This document shows positions 21,500 through 32,830 of a stretch of 64,000 bases of DNA, in pieces. The position numbers and the translations under genes are program-made. Origin of the DNA: Flectonema sp. DT1601 (Eukaryota; Euglenozoa; Diplonemea; Diplonemida; Diplonemidae); NCBI GenBank assembly GCA_964019425.1, contig OZ025842.1, positions 496,001 to 560,000 on the forward strand, in the 5' to 3' direction. The stretch's first letter is position 1. Each line of letters opens with the position of its first letter. Under the pieces are notes generated by a model. That model did not search any database and had not been told where the DNA came from. It saw nothing but the letters and a program-made list of their open reading frames with translations.

Positions 21500-24459
21500 C
21501 ATACTTGTGCAAAAAGCTAAAGCTAAAGCTAAGCTTTTTAGAGCTAAGCTAAAGCTATTTAGCTTTTTTTAGCTTTTTTTAGCTTTTTTTTAGCTTTTTT
21601 GAAAAAAAATTTTCAAACAAAAAATACCTCATTTTTGGACATTTTTGGTATTTTTTTGGAATTTTTTTAGAAAAAAAATGGAAAGTTGTTGAAAATAAAG
21701 CAGTGGAAAATTGAGAAACTGGCACTGTGGAGCTTGAAAGCATTTTTTTTGAATTTTTTGAAAAAAAATTTATTTTTTTAATTAAAAAAGCTAGTAACCA
21801 GTCTTGTTTGGGTTTTTTTGGGGTCTTTTGGTATATTAGCAGCTAAATCTGTGAACAGAGCAAGGATATAAGGTAAGAGGTGTCAAAACTGCATAAATCC
21901 AAATTTCCCCTCCTTAATTTACCCCCCCCAGGTTCTTAAAAAATGTCTTACAAAGTTCCCTGTCAAACTACAGTAACTTAACCTGTTGCAATGTGTTTTT
22001 TTTCTCCTTTCAGATCCATCTCTCCTACAATGAATGCTCTTGAAACTCCACTTGAGGCTGCTGAGCTGCAGCAACTTGCATGTGACTTGCAAGTCGATGA
22101 TCGAATCGTTCTGCCAGGAAGCGGGAAGCCTAAGGAGTTGGGGGTAACACATGGCACTTCCACCACTGATCTGTGTGTTTTAAAAGACTTGGTATGTAAA
22201 CCATTGAATTTCTTTAGAAACATCAAGTGTTTGTACAATGTCTCACACCAACAGAGCATGATGGACAAAATAGCTGTGTTCTTCTGCCAAAATAAGATAG
22301 CCCTGCAAGTGGTTGAAGATCCAACTTTCACTGGCATTACGTCTGCACCTGCAGGTGTTACGCGAAGGAGTCTGCTTGCCCACATTGAGAAGCTTGGGAA
22401 TACCTGCCGTCAGAAGTTGCTTAAGCGGTTTGAAGGCGATGATGTTACAATTATGTTTGATGGGGCGACACTACCTGGAAAGCGACGAGTGCTGAACTTC
22501 AGTATTCACAATGGCCATATGGCCCTGTTTTTTAGAAGTGTAGTAGTTACTAGCTTTTCTGCTGCAGATGCCTTGAAGGTACTTCGAAGCATCACTACTG
22601 AGCTACTTGAAGCTAATGTTGTCCCACTTGCCTTCTGTGCTGACAATGCAAAGAGCATGCAGAATGCCCTGAAGGAAGCAGCACTTCCAGTTAGTATGTA
22701 TCTAAAAAAGCAAACATTACCTGCTGCCCAACATTTTACAAACTAAGATTTAATAAACCATCACAGAGATGGAGAGTCTTGAAGAAGACACTGACAATGA
22801 CAGTGCAGCATCTTGTGAAAGTGCAGGAGAAGAAGACCCAGAGGGCATTGACGCAGATGCTCTAGAGCAGATACTTCAGGCTGCAGGGAAGGAGAAGCTC
22901 CTCACTATCAGATGTGCAGCACATTCATTGCAGCTGTTAATGAAGGATCTCATCAATGGTATCCCCCTCCTCTCAACGGCATACAATAAGGTGAAGGATC
23001 TGACAGAGGAGATGGCAACCCCCAAAAGGAAGGAGTTGTTCCTTGAGGTGCAGAAGGGTCGAAAGGGAAGCCCTCTGCAACTTAAACGCATAGGCAGTAC
23101 CCGATGGAACACAGTATACGACTGCTGGGTTCGGGCAGTGAGACTTGAAGATCTCCTGCTGAAACGCAAGGGGAAACAACGCCTGTTTCCTTGCTGTGCA
23201 GCAGACATCGAGAAGATGAAAACTGCTGCAAAATTGGTGCAGCCAGTTGCATATGCAACTGATAACCTCCAGCGTGACTCGGCAGGGTTGCAGGATGTGC
23301 TGGGACAGCTGGAGTATGTGACACGGAAATGGAAAGCAATAAGTGATCCAAAGGTATCAAAATTGGTAAGCAGTGCACTGCAGTCCCTGAACACCCGCAT
23401 TGTGTCTAACTTCAGTTTTGATGCTCTTAAGATGTTAAGGGCAATGCAGGGGATGGGTCTGAATGAGGAGCAGCAGAACCTGATGCAGCCTTACTTTGCA
23501 GGGTGGCTGGTAAGACATGGGTTCAGCACCACCCTTATCTCTGAGTTGTCAACAGCTACAGTAGAGAGGCAAAAGAAAGCACATCAGAAGAAGGATGCAG
23601 CAATATTCTGGAGGGAAATTGGTAGCAAGGTTGTTCCCCACCTTACACAGTTCTACATGTCACTGTGTAGAATCGCTGCATCAGAGGCACATGTTGAACG
23701 GACATTCAAAGTGACATCCCGCCTACTGACAAAGCAGCGATCAAGAATGGTTCACAGACATGTTGATGCTATGCTGCAAGTAGCGTGCAACATGTTTAAG
23801 GTGTGTGCTGCTGACCCAATAAGGAAGAAGACAAAAAAAGCAGAAGGCCCTGCTGTGAAGAGGGTTAAAGACGAACTTTCCTAAGTTTAATAATTCCTTT
23901 CTACCCTCTTCTAATAACTGATATCACATGTCTTTCTAGCTTGTATTTTACTACTTCTGTGGTATAATTATTTAGTGAATTTATGGATATCTCCTCCTTT
24001 TAGTGACATTTTTTTAATCCAGGTAGGGAAAATGTGTGTTAAGGCAAGTATAGCGAAAAATCATACTCAGTGTTGATTGTAATAAGTAATAATTTGCCTG
24101 TCATATCAAAAAAAAAACATATTTCTCTCCCAACAGTACACATAGTTGAATTATGAAATGTTATCTTTGTAGATACCAGGTTGCGCAAATATCGAAAAAT
24201 CACGTCACTTAACAGCTTAAATGAGCCAAAAAACACACAAAAACCTGTAGTGGTGGATACTGGAAATATTATAATTGGTGATTTTTTTTTTTTTCCACAC
24301 TTTTTTTCCTCACAAAACCAAAAAAAATATCAAAAAAGTACAGAAACATGCCAAAATTTAAAAAAAAAAAATTTTCAAAAAAAAGCTAAAAAAAGCTAGA
24401 TAGCTTAGCTTTAGCTCCAAAAAGCTTAGCTTTAGCTTTTAGCTTTTTGCACAAGTATG
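21500..24459 (+). mobile_element. hAT-superfamily DNA transposon, internally deleted copy
   Basis: 2,960 bp, bounded by inverted ends starting CATACTTGTGCAAAAAGC followed by AGCTAA-rich subterminal repeats. It is nearly identical to the 4,088-bp copy at 28691-32778 except for a 1,074-bp internal deletion and small 5'-noncoding differences. No clear 8-bp target duplication is seen at the ends (GACACAGAG on the left, AACGGAAC on the right), so the flanks may have been rearranged. It encodes a shortened transposase, listed separately. Confidence 0.9.
22030..23884 (+). CDS. hAT transposase lacking the BED-finger region (593 aa)
   Basis: Exons 22030-22693 and 22767-23884 join across a 73-nt GT-AG intron (phase 1) to give 593 aa. 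Compared with the 951-aa product of the other copy, residues ~29-386 are missing by an exact in-frame 1,074-nt deletion, removing a coiled-coil segment and the BED zinc finger. The rest is kept: the first catalytic Asp region (IMFDGATLPGKRR), CADNAKSMQNAL, RCAAHSLQL, STRWN, and the C-terminal dimerisation motif (EAHVERTFKVTSRLLTKQRS). Without the DNA-binding finger it is unlikely to mobilise elements alone and could act as a dimerising inhibitor; this is inference. The ATG lies 16 nt after a TCCTTTCAG acceptor-like site. Confidence 0.85.
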
Positions 24460-24462
24460 AAC

Positions 24463-25192
24463 GGAACCATTGGAGTGAGGGCTGCCCTACTGATAACGTA
24501 CAACATATTCCAGAGGCACACGGACTTCCAAAGGCTACCACATCAACACAGGACCACCAACCCTCTTCAGATTGGCAAGAACAAGCACAACAGGAAGCGC
24601 TACAGGGGCTGAACGTACCACTCCGTTCTCACAGGGAAGACCTCTAGACAGCAAGGCCTAATGCTAATCTGCCATCCGCATCCAAGGATTGGTCCTCTGT
24701 CTATCTTGTACAGAAAGAAGCACAGCTTCGAGCCGAATTTCGAAAGCTGAGCACATGGGATGTTCAAGAGAAGGCCAGTAGCCTAAGCATCGAAGATGGG
24801 GGAATTAACAAGCCCGGTCTGGTGGAGCATATTATTAAGGTTCAAATCAGGCCGATAAAAATAAAAATTGGGTTCCCATTTCATTCCCCACTCAACTCAG
24901 AGGGAAACCCTGGTTATGGATTGCTCAATGCACGGAATTACTTGTAATTTTTGTGAGCCCTCCTAACACACCCCTTGTTTTCACCCCCCTCAGGTACCAC
25001 ACGGTCCACACTTTTTGAGATTTTTCAAAGACTTGCTCTAAAGTGCCGAAGAACTGTTTCTTTGGATCGCAATCCCCATTTTTGGGGTATATGTTGCAGT
25101 TTTCATAATTTGGGTGCCCAAAAAACTTGTTCTCCGGAAAAAAACCGAAAGTGCCCAAAATCTCCGTAAAATCGATGCTTGTACCCCCCCCT
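24463..25192 (+). repeat. Direct repeat, copy 1 (~0.7 kb)
   Basis: Matches 26443-27172 at high identity, from CTACTGATAACGTACAACAT to the C tract after GATGCTTGTA. Its right-hand third is the left arm of a foldback element. The first ~20 bp next to the hAT end are more diverged. A short frame (ATTSTQDHQPSSDWQEQAQQ) is open but unconvincing. Confidence 0.85.
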
Positions 25193-25393
25193 ACCCCCCC
25201 CGGGGGGGGTACAAGCTGTCGATAAAGTACTTTTTCCGAATTTTGGTAAATATAACCTTCCCGGGGGCAAAAAATACCCAGGACCCCATCAGAACCCCCA
25301 AAAATGTGATTTCGGGGCCGAAAAAACCTCGATTTGGCTGATTTCGGCAAAGGAATGAAAAATCTCAAAAAGTGTGGACCGTGTGGTACCTGG
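24992..25393. mobile_element. Foldback (MITE-like) element
   Basis: The outer arms are a ~36-bp inverted repeat beginning AGGTACCACACGGTCCACAC and continuing TTTTTGAGATTTTTC. The centre is a second inverted repeat of CTTGTACCCCCCCC around a C8/G8 junction (25184-25206). About 400 bp long with no coding capacity. A copy truncated at the central C tract ends the second direct repeat at 27172. No target duplication is recognised. Confidence 0.75.
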
Positions 25394-26442
25394 GGGTCCA
25401 ATTTTGAGGCCTGTGAAATGCACCTTCAAATAATTTTTTTTTACAATGAGAAGAGGTGAGTCTTGGTGTGCCCCTGTATGCGCAGTTTGCTAATATACCA
25501 TTTACGTATCAGTTTCCGCCTCAAGAACACGCCACGAAAAAGAGCAGCGCTCTCGCTCGGCCATGCTTGAGGCCACGAGGCTCACGGGCAGGATAACGCA
25601 GCGGAAAACAACGTTCTGCAGGGCAGCTCACAAAGTCATTCTGCGGAGGAGAGCATTGATCCCAGAGTGCATGAAAACACCTCCCGAGGCATCTCTGAAG
25701 TCACGCAACAACACTTGGACAGTCAGAAGTAAGATACGCGCGAGAAAGGGGTCCAGAAACGTCCAGTATCTGAATCGTGATCACAGAAGGCTCACAGAAT
25801 GGAGAAAGCGCCACGTCAGTACCCCAAACAGGGATAATCCTGAAGACAGCTGTAGTGGTAGTGCCTCAAATAGCAGTGCCATAGATAAGCAGCAGCGACA
25901 TAGGGCAACATGCCCTATCCAAAAAGCCGTTCAAGGCGTCACTTAAGACCCAACCATACTCACCAGCAGGGCATACAAGACACTCTAGTATATGCAGCAT
26001 AAGGAGAAGTACGAAAGACACACCCGCTTGCAACTGTACCCAAACGAGGGGGATATACTCCTGGAGTCTTGGAGTCGTAACAACACTGCAGATATTGCGG
26101 CAAGAAGGGATCGCCGCAGAGACATCCAACAAAGTCCTGAGTGAGTGACATAGTTGAAGCTGTCGCAGGTGCGCAGACAGAAGGGAAGCGGGTCGAAGTC
26201 ACCAACTATATCTCGAAGGACAGTCCGACTTGTTGATGGATTCAGGTGATCTGTCGGTGACCTGACTTCTTGAAGCAGCAGCTTCCTCCTCACCCTCCGT
26301 CACATTGCTGCAGCATGATACTTCCTCTAGTGCCTGTCGTGCTCGTGGGATGAAGCTAACAACCGTTGTGTTCGTTGTCATCCTGCACCCCTCAAGGGAT
26401 GGGGAGGTTATTCAGTGTTGTTGATAGTTCTTGGTCAACTGA
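25394..26442. other. Unassigned sequence between direct repeats
   Basis: No gene supported. A 127-codon plus-strand frame at 25563-25946 is very Arg/Ser-rich and looks like chance or a decayed element. GC content is higher than in the host intergenic regions. No repeats shared with other parts of the window were seen. Confidence 0.35.
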
Positions 26443-27172
26443 TAGAACCAGTGGCGTGAATGTTGCCCTACTGATAACGTACAACATATTCCAGAGGCAC
26501 ACGGGCTTCCAAAGGCTACCACATCAACGCAGGACCACCGACCCTCTTCAGATTGGCAAGAACAAGCACAACAGGAGGCGCTACAGGGGCTGAACGTACC
26601 ACCCCGTCCTCACAGGGAAGACCTCTAGACAGCAAGGTCTAATACTAATCTGCCATCTGTATCCAAGGATTGGTCCTCTGTCTATCTTGTACAGAAAGAA
26701 GCACAGCTTCGGGCCGAATTTCGAAAGCTGAGCACATGGGATGTTCAAGAGAAAGCCAGTAGCCTAAACATCGGACATGGGGGAATTAACAAGCCGGTCT
26801 GGTGGAGCATATTATTAAGGTTCAAATCAGGTCGATAAAAATAAAAATTGGGTTCCCATTTCATCCCCCACTCAACTCAGAGGGAAACCCTGGTTATGGA
26901 TTGCTCAATGCACGGGATTACTTGTAATTTTTGTGAGCCCTCCTAACACACCCCTTGTTTTCACCCCCCTCAGGTACCACACGGTCCACACTTTTTGAGA
27001 TTTTTCAAAGACTTGCTCTAAAGTGCCGAAGACTGTTTCTTTGGATCGCAATCCCCATTTTTGGGGTATATGTTGCAGTTTTCATAATTTGGGTGCACAA
27101 AAAACTTGTTCTCCGGAAAAAAACCGAAAGTGCCCAAAATCTCCGTAAAATCGATGCTTGTACCCCCCCCTA
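26443..27172 (+). repeat. Direct repeat, copy 2 (~0.7 kb)
   Basis: Near-identical to 24463-25192. It ends in the C tract that is the centre of the foldback element in copy 1, so only the left arm is present. This copy is continuous with unique sequence on its left, whereas copy 1 abuts a hAT end, suggesting the hAT inserted near the edge of copy 1 or that recombination joined them. Confidence 0.85.
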
Positions 27173-27823
27173 ACCCTGCAAAGACCTGCAGTATTCTTCC
27201 CAGATAAATCTTTTCGTATCGTATCAAAGGTCCCCCCCCCTTTTTTTTATACCCACCGGAATAGATAATTTCTTTTAAAAGTGTCACTGTGAGACCACAA
27301 AGAAAGCCGCACGTCCTCGGCAAAAAGAAGCCTGAGATGCTGACAAAAAGTCGATCTGTTAGTGAAACCTTGCCACTTAGCTTAGCTCTTCCAAAAACAT
27401 CCAAGGCGGAACAAGATTGACTGCATCGAAGGTGGAAACCGACAGCGTGCGAAGAAGAAAAAAGTAAAAGACTTAGGTAAAGCATACAACAGGTTATTAG
27501 GGAGTAACCACCGTCACACGGAAGAGTGATGAGTAAACCAGGGGCAATAATTACAACTTGGTCCACCGGGCTGGTGACAATGTTCCAACGTAGCATGCTA
27601 GGGCTAAGACAAGAGATGCGCCTGACGCGGGTGGAGTAGAGTCTTGTTATATTTTGGAGCGCAATGTTTTCGAACTACCCACAATATACCCGTCAGGAGG
27701 CAACTTGTACTTGGCTTACAATTTTAAAGACTACCGGTTTTCTCAGATAGAATTCCAGCAGACAAAGAAAAGTAAAAGAACTGTACTAGCATGTGGTTTC
27801 TTCCCGGCATCTTCGCTTCGGCG
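27173..27823. other. Unassigned sequence
   Basis: No gene recognised. The region contains a short C8T8 junction (27231-27247) and otherwise unique sequence, ending at an A run. Confidence 0.35.
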
Positions 27824-27858
<35 letters not shown>

Positions 27859-28000
27859 ATCTCCCTGCTATCCCTCATATCCCCACAAAAATATTATACC
27901 TTTTCATTTTCTCTTTCCTTTTCTGGTCTTTTTTTTTTTTTCCTTTTTTTTCCTTTTTCATACAACGTTTTTTTATTTATATTTTTTTTTTTTTTTTGGA
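27824..28000 (+). mobile_element. Orphan piece of the LINE 5' leader, reverse orientation to the main array
   Basis: An A run (27824-27854) followed by GAGCATCTCCCTGCTATCC and a T/C-rich stretch with TTTTCATACAACG. This is the reverse complement of leader segments at about 44690-44810, 56060-56165 and 61460-61575. No reverse transcriptase follows; sequence similarity stops in a T run near 28000. It shows that the leader module also travels or persists alone. Confidence 0.75.
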
Positions 28001-28240
28001 AAATTCTCCGTTGCTACCCCAAAACTTTATTTTTCTCCGTTGTAGTCCACCTAAAAGAATTTTTCTCCGTTGTGTTTTTTTTTCTTTTTTTTTTTCGCTA
28101 TTGTGTGCCACCTAAACTTTTTTTTCGCTGTTGTGTGCCACCTATATTTATTTTTCGCTGTTGTGTGCCACCTATATTTATTTTTCTCTGTTGTGTGTCA
28201 CTTGACCTTTTTTCCCTTTTCCTTTTTTTTTTTTTTTTTT
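28001..28240 (+). repeat. Degenerate ~35-bp T-rich tandem repeat
   Basis: About six units of the form CGCTGTTGTGTGCCACCTA followed by a T run, becoming less regular to the left (CTCCGTTGTAGTCCACC). The two best units (about 28126-28195) are near-identical. The long T runs give spurious Phe-rich open frames. Confidence 0.75.
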
Positions 28241-28690
28241 TTTGTGCACCTGTCTACCTGGTTAGTTAGTATCATTCCATACACTCATCTGATGGATTGA
28301 TTGAAAGCTAATAACACAAACGGTTAAGGATGTGATGACTTGGGAAATGATAAAAGTAATCTTCCTTCTGGAACTTCTGCTCAGTACACGCAAATGCATC
28401 TTGACACGCAGGAACCCTTCGGGCAGTACTGCGCTCTTGATAATTTAAGGTAGCCTTAAAAAAGCTCTCATGCTTGCATGAGTTAGATACCCTGATAACC
28501 CGGTCAGAAACAGGAGTGTCGCTTGCGACCAGGCTGTCTGTAACTCGCAGGTGTCTTGGCCTTGAAATTCGGTTGGAATGACGTGTAAGAGGACAACAGT
28601 TCTCTGTAAGGTGACCCAGCCCTGCACACATACCGTTCTTTGCATGCACTTGTAGTAAAACTCCCAGAGGCTGAGAACACTATCAAGACC
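28241..28690. other. Unassigned sequence left of hAT copy 2
   Basis: No gene recognised. Short open frames overlap on the minus strand without family resemblance. It ends ...ATCAAGACC at the hAT terminus. Confidence 0.35.
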
Positions 28691-31600
28691 CATACTTGTG
28701 CAAAAAGCTAAAGCTAAAGCTAAGCTTTTTAGAGCTAAGCTAAAGCTATTTAGCTTTTTTTAGCTTTTTTTAGCTTTTTTTTAGCTTTTTTGAAAAAAAA
28801 TTTTCAAACAAAAAATACCTCATTTTTGGACATTTTTGGTATTTTTTTGGAATTTTTTTAGAAAAAAAATGGAAAGTTGTTGAAAATAAAGCAGTGGAAA
28901 ATTGAGAAACTGGCACTGTGGAGCTTGAAAGCATTTTTTTTTGAATTTTTTGAAAAAAAATTTATTCTCTCAGAATGTAAAAAAAAAAAAAAAAAATTAC
29001 TTGAAGGGGAGTAAAAAAAATTTTTTTTAATTAAAAAAGCTAGTAACCAGTCTTGTTTGGGTTTTTTTGGGGTCTTTTGGTATATTAGCAGCTAAATCTG
29101 TGAACAGAGCAAGGATATAAGGTAAGAGGTGTCAAAACTGCATAAATCCAAATTTCCCCTCCTTAATTTACCCCCCCCAGGTTCTTAAAAAATGTCTTAC
29201 AAAGTTCCCTGTCAAACTACAGTAACTTAACCTGTTGCAATGTGTTTTTTTTCTCCTTTCAGATCCATCTCCTACAATGAATGCTCTTGAAACTCCACTT
29301 GAGGCTGCTGAGCTGCAGCAACTTGCATGTGACTTGCAAGTCGATGATCGAATCGTTCTGCGATTCAAGAAAGAGGCAGCGAAGAAGATAGTGGAATGGA
29401 GAGGCTATGTGCAAGTAGCCCGAGGATCAGGTGATAACAGGCATGTTGGTATCATGTATCGCCAAGATCCTGCCACTATCCTTCGATTTCCACCCTCTGA
29501 TGCTGATTTGGCATCAAATCCCTATCATTCAGTCACAGTGTACAGGGGGAATCTCTCTCACTTTCGACATCTTAGTCACTCAGCTAAGAAAGAAGGTAGT
29601 GGGGATGTAGAAAACTTAGTTGGAAACTGGCAAAAGGAGCAGTCATCATTCAGTAACATTTCTACTGACGATGGTATAACTGCAGTGGAAAAGTTGCAAG
29701 AACACCATCTTGTAGCCCAACAAAGCTACAGGGACTCTGAGTTCCAGGCATTCCAGGGTGCAATGCATGAAGAGCAGTTGCTGCTGCAGGAAGAGCATGA
29801 AGCAGTAACGCAGAAACTGCAGGAGTCAAACACTGCTGCTGAGAAGGAATTACTTAGCTTGCAAGATGAGTGCAGTGCCCTAAAGAAACAACATTCTTCC
29901 CTAGCGGAAGGGATTCAACTGCAGGTAGCACAAATTACACACGCAACTCTAGCAAATGTGTTGCAGACAGGCAGCTCAGAGAAAGTTACAGAGTTGGAAA
30001 CAAGGGTTCTAGAGATTGAGAACGAGAAGCGGTTACTTGAATCCGAACATGGGGAGATGGAAAATGAAGTGAAGCGACTAAAAGCAGAGGTAGATGATGT
30101 AGAACAGAAGTGCAGAGATGCAACTGAGGTGTGGAATGCAAAGGAGGAGAGGATTCGCAATATCCTTGATAGTAAGCCGAAGGAGAGCATGCCTGAAGTA
30201 CTTCCCAAGATACCAGCTGCGCCAATTCCACAGGAAGCTAAGGAGGGGGGATTGGAGGTTGGGACAACACAGGCTGACCGACCACTCTTTGGTGAGGGTG
30301 GTTGGTTTGTTGATAATGGGGATAGGGGCAAGTGCAACATTTGCGGTGAGATTAGGATGAAGAATGGAGGCTCAGGGAAGAAAAACGCTGGAACAAGTAA
30401 CCTGCGGGCACACTTGCGTTGTCATCACAACCTCCCAGGAAGCGGGAAGCCTAAGGAGTTGGGGGTAACACATGGCACTTCCACCACTGATCTGTGTGTT
30501 TTAAAAGACTTGGTATGTAAACCATTGAATTTCTTTAGAAACATCAAGTGTTTGTACAATGTCTCACACCAACAGAGCATGATGGACAAAATAGCTGTGT
30601 TCTTCTGCCAAAATAAGATAGCCCTGCAAGTGGTTGAAGATCCAACTTTCACTGGCATTACGTCTGCACCTGCAGGTGTTACGCGAAGGAGTCTGCTTGC
30701 CCACATTGAGAAGCTTGGGAATACCTGCCGTCAGAAGTTGCTTAAGCGGTTTGAAGGCGATGATGTTACAATTATGTTTGATGGGGCGACACTACCTGGA
30801 AAGCGACGAGTGCTGAACTTCAGTATTCACAATGGCCATATGGCCCTGTTTTTTAGAAGTGTAGTAGTTACTAGCTTTTCTGCTGCAGATGCCTTGAAGG
30901 TACTTCGAAGCATCACTACTGAGCTACTTGAAGCTAATGTTGTCCCACTTGCCTTCTGTGCTGACAATGCAAAGAGCATGCAGAATGCCCTGAAGGAAGC
31001 AGCACTTCCAGTTAGTATGTATCTAAAAAAGCAAACATTACCTGCTGCCCAACATTTTACAAACTAAGATTTAATAAACCATCACAGAGATGGAGAGTCT
31101 TGAAGAAGACACTGACAATGACAGTGCAGCATCTTGTGAAAGTGCAGGAGAAGAAGACCCAGAGGGCATTGACGCAGATGCTCTAGAGCAGATACTTCAG
31201 GCTGCAGGGAAGGAGAAGCTCCTCACTATCAGATGTGCAGCACATTCATTGCAGCTGTTAATGAAGGATCTCATCAATGGTATCCCCCTCCTCTCAACGG
31301 CATACAATAAGGTGAAGGATCTGACAGAGGAGATGGCAACCCCCAAAAGGAAGGAGTTGTTCCTTGAGGTGCAGAAGGGTCGAAAGGGAAGCCCTCTGCA
31401 ACTTAAACGCATAGGCAGTACCCGATGGAACACAGTGTACGACTGCTGGGTTCGGGCAGTGAGACTTGAAGATCTCCTGCTGAAACGCAAGGGGAAACAA
31501 CGCCTGTTTCCTTGCTGTGCAGCAGACATCGAGAAGATGAAAACTGCTGCAAAATTGGTGCAGCCAGTTGCATATGCAACTGATAACCTCCAGCGTGACT

Positions 31601-32778
31601 CGGCAGGGTTGCAGGATGTGCTGGGACAGCTGGAGTACGTGACACGGAAATGGAAAGCAATAAGTGATCCAAAGGTATCAAAATTGGTAAGCAGTGCACT
31701 GCAGTCCCTGAACACCCGCATTGTGTCTAACTTCAGTTTTGATGCTCTTAAGATGTTAAGGGCAATGCAGGGGATGGGTCTGAATGAGGAGCAGCAGAAC
31801 CTGATGCAGCCTTACTTTGCAGGGTGGCTGGTAAGACATGGGTTCAGCACCACCCTTATCTCTGAGTTGTCAACAGCTACAGTAGAGAGGCAAAAGAAAG
31901 CACATCAGAAGAAGGATGCAGCAATATTCTGGAGGGAAATTGGTAGCAAGGTTGTTCCCCACCTTACACAGTTCTACATGTCACTGTGTAGAATCGCTGC
32001 ATCAGAGGCACATGTTGAACGGACATTCAAAGTGACATCCCGCCTACTGACAAAGCAGCGATCAAGAATGGTTCACAGACATGTTGATGCTATGCTGCAA
32101 GTAGCGTGCAACATGTTTAAGGTGTGTGCTGCTGACCCAATAAGGAAGAAGACAAAAAAAGCAGAAGGCCCTGCTGTGAAGAGGGTTAAAGACGAACTTT
32201 CCTAAGTTTAATAATTCCTTTCTACCCTCTTCTAATAACTGATATCACATGTCTTTCTAGCTTGTATTTTACTACTTCTGTGGTATAATTATTTAGTGAA
32301 TTTATGGATATCCTCCTTTTAGTGACATTTTTTTAATCCAGGTAGGGAAAATGTGTGTTAAGGCAAGTATAGCGAAAAATCATACTCAGTGTTGATTGTA
32401 ATAAGTAATAATTTGCCTGTCATATAAAAAAAAAAACATATTTCTCTCCCAACAGTACACATAGTTGAATTATGAAATGTTATCTTTGTAGATACCAGGT
32501 TGCGCAAATATCGAAAAATCACGTCACTTAACAGCTTAAATGAGCCAAAAAACACACAAAAACCTGTAGTGGTGGATACTAGAAATATTATAATTGGTGA
32601 TTTTTTTTTTTTTCCACACTTTTTTTCCTCACAAAACCAAAAAAAATATCAAAAAAGTACAGAAACATGCCAAAATTTCAAAAAAAAAAAATTTCAAAAA
32701 AAAGCTAAAAAAAGCTAGATAGCTTAGCTTTAGCTCCAAAAAGCTTAGCTTTAGCTTTTAGCTTTTTGCACAAGTATG
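28691..32778 (+). mobile_element. hAT-superfamily DNA transposon, full-length copy
   Basis: 4,088 bp with inverted ends CATACTTGTGCAAAAAGCTAAA and subterminal AGCTAA-type repeats on both sides. It carries one intact two-exon transposase gene. The right end abuts the 3' end of the OTU/USP retrotransposon, about 50 bp beyond its stop codon. The left flank (TCAAGACC) and right flank (GTTCATCT) do not form a target duplication. Near identity with the copy at 21500 indicates recent activity. Confidence 0.92.
29277..32205 (+). CDS. hAT transposase, intact (951 aa)
   Basis: Exons 29277-31014 and 31088-32205 join across a 73-nt GT-AG intron (31015-31087), restoring Val-Lys-Met in frame. Layout: an N-terminal ~150 residues of unknown role, a long coiled coil (about 150-320), a BED-type zinc finger (CNICGE ... 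TSNLRAHLRCHH, about 353-385), then the RNase-H-like catalytic core with FDGATLPGK, CADNAKSMQ, RCAAHSLQL and TRWN, and the dimerisation region near the C-terminus (AHVERTFKVTSRLL). This is the hAT fold that performs cut-and-paste transposition. The ATG lies 14 nt after a TCCTTTCAG acceptor-like site (AG 29261-29262), like the host genes, so the transcript is probably spliced at its 5' end. No breaks seen. Confidence 0.92.
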
Positions 32779-32830
32779 GTTCATCTCAGGTTTTAGAAGT
32801 CTTCGTCCTGTTCGTTGGGAAGGGCCTGAA

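Noticed and set aside
25563-25946. 127-codon Arg-rich plus-strand frame
   Set aside because: No family, no splice or start context like the real genes, and located among repeats; treated as unassigned.
27654-28269. Long Phe/Lys-rich plus-strand open frames
   Set aside because: They are produced by A and T homopolymers and a T-rich tandem repeat, with no domain and no splice support.
28683-32786. 8-bp target duplication of hAT copy 2
   Set aside because: Left flank TCAAGACC and right flank GTTCATCT do not match; also no match for copy 1.
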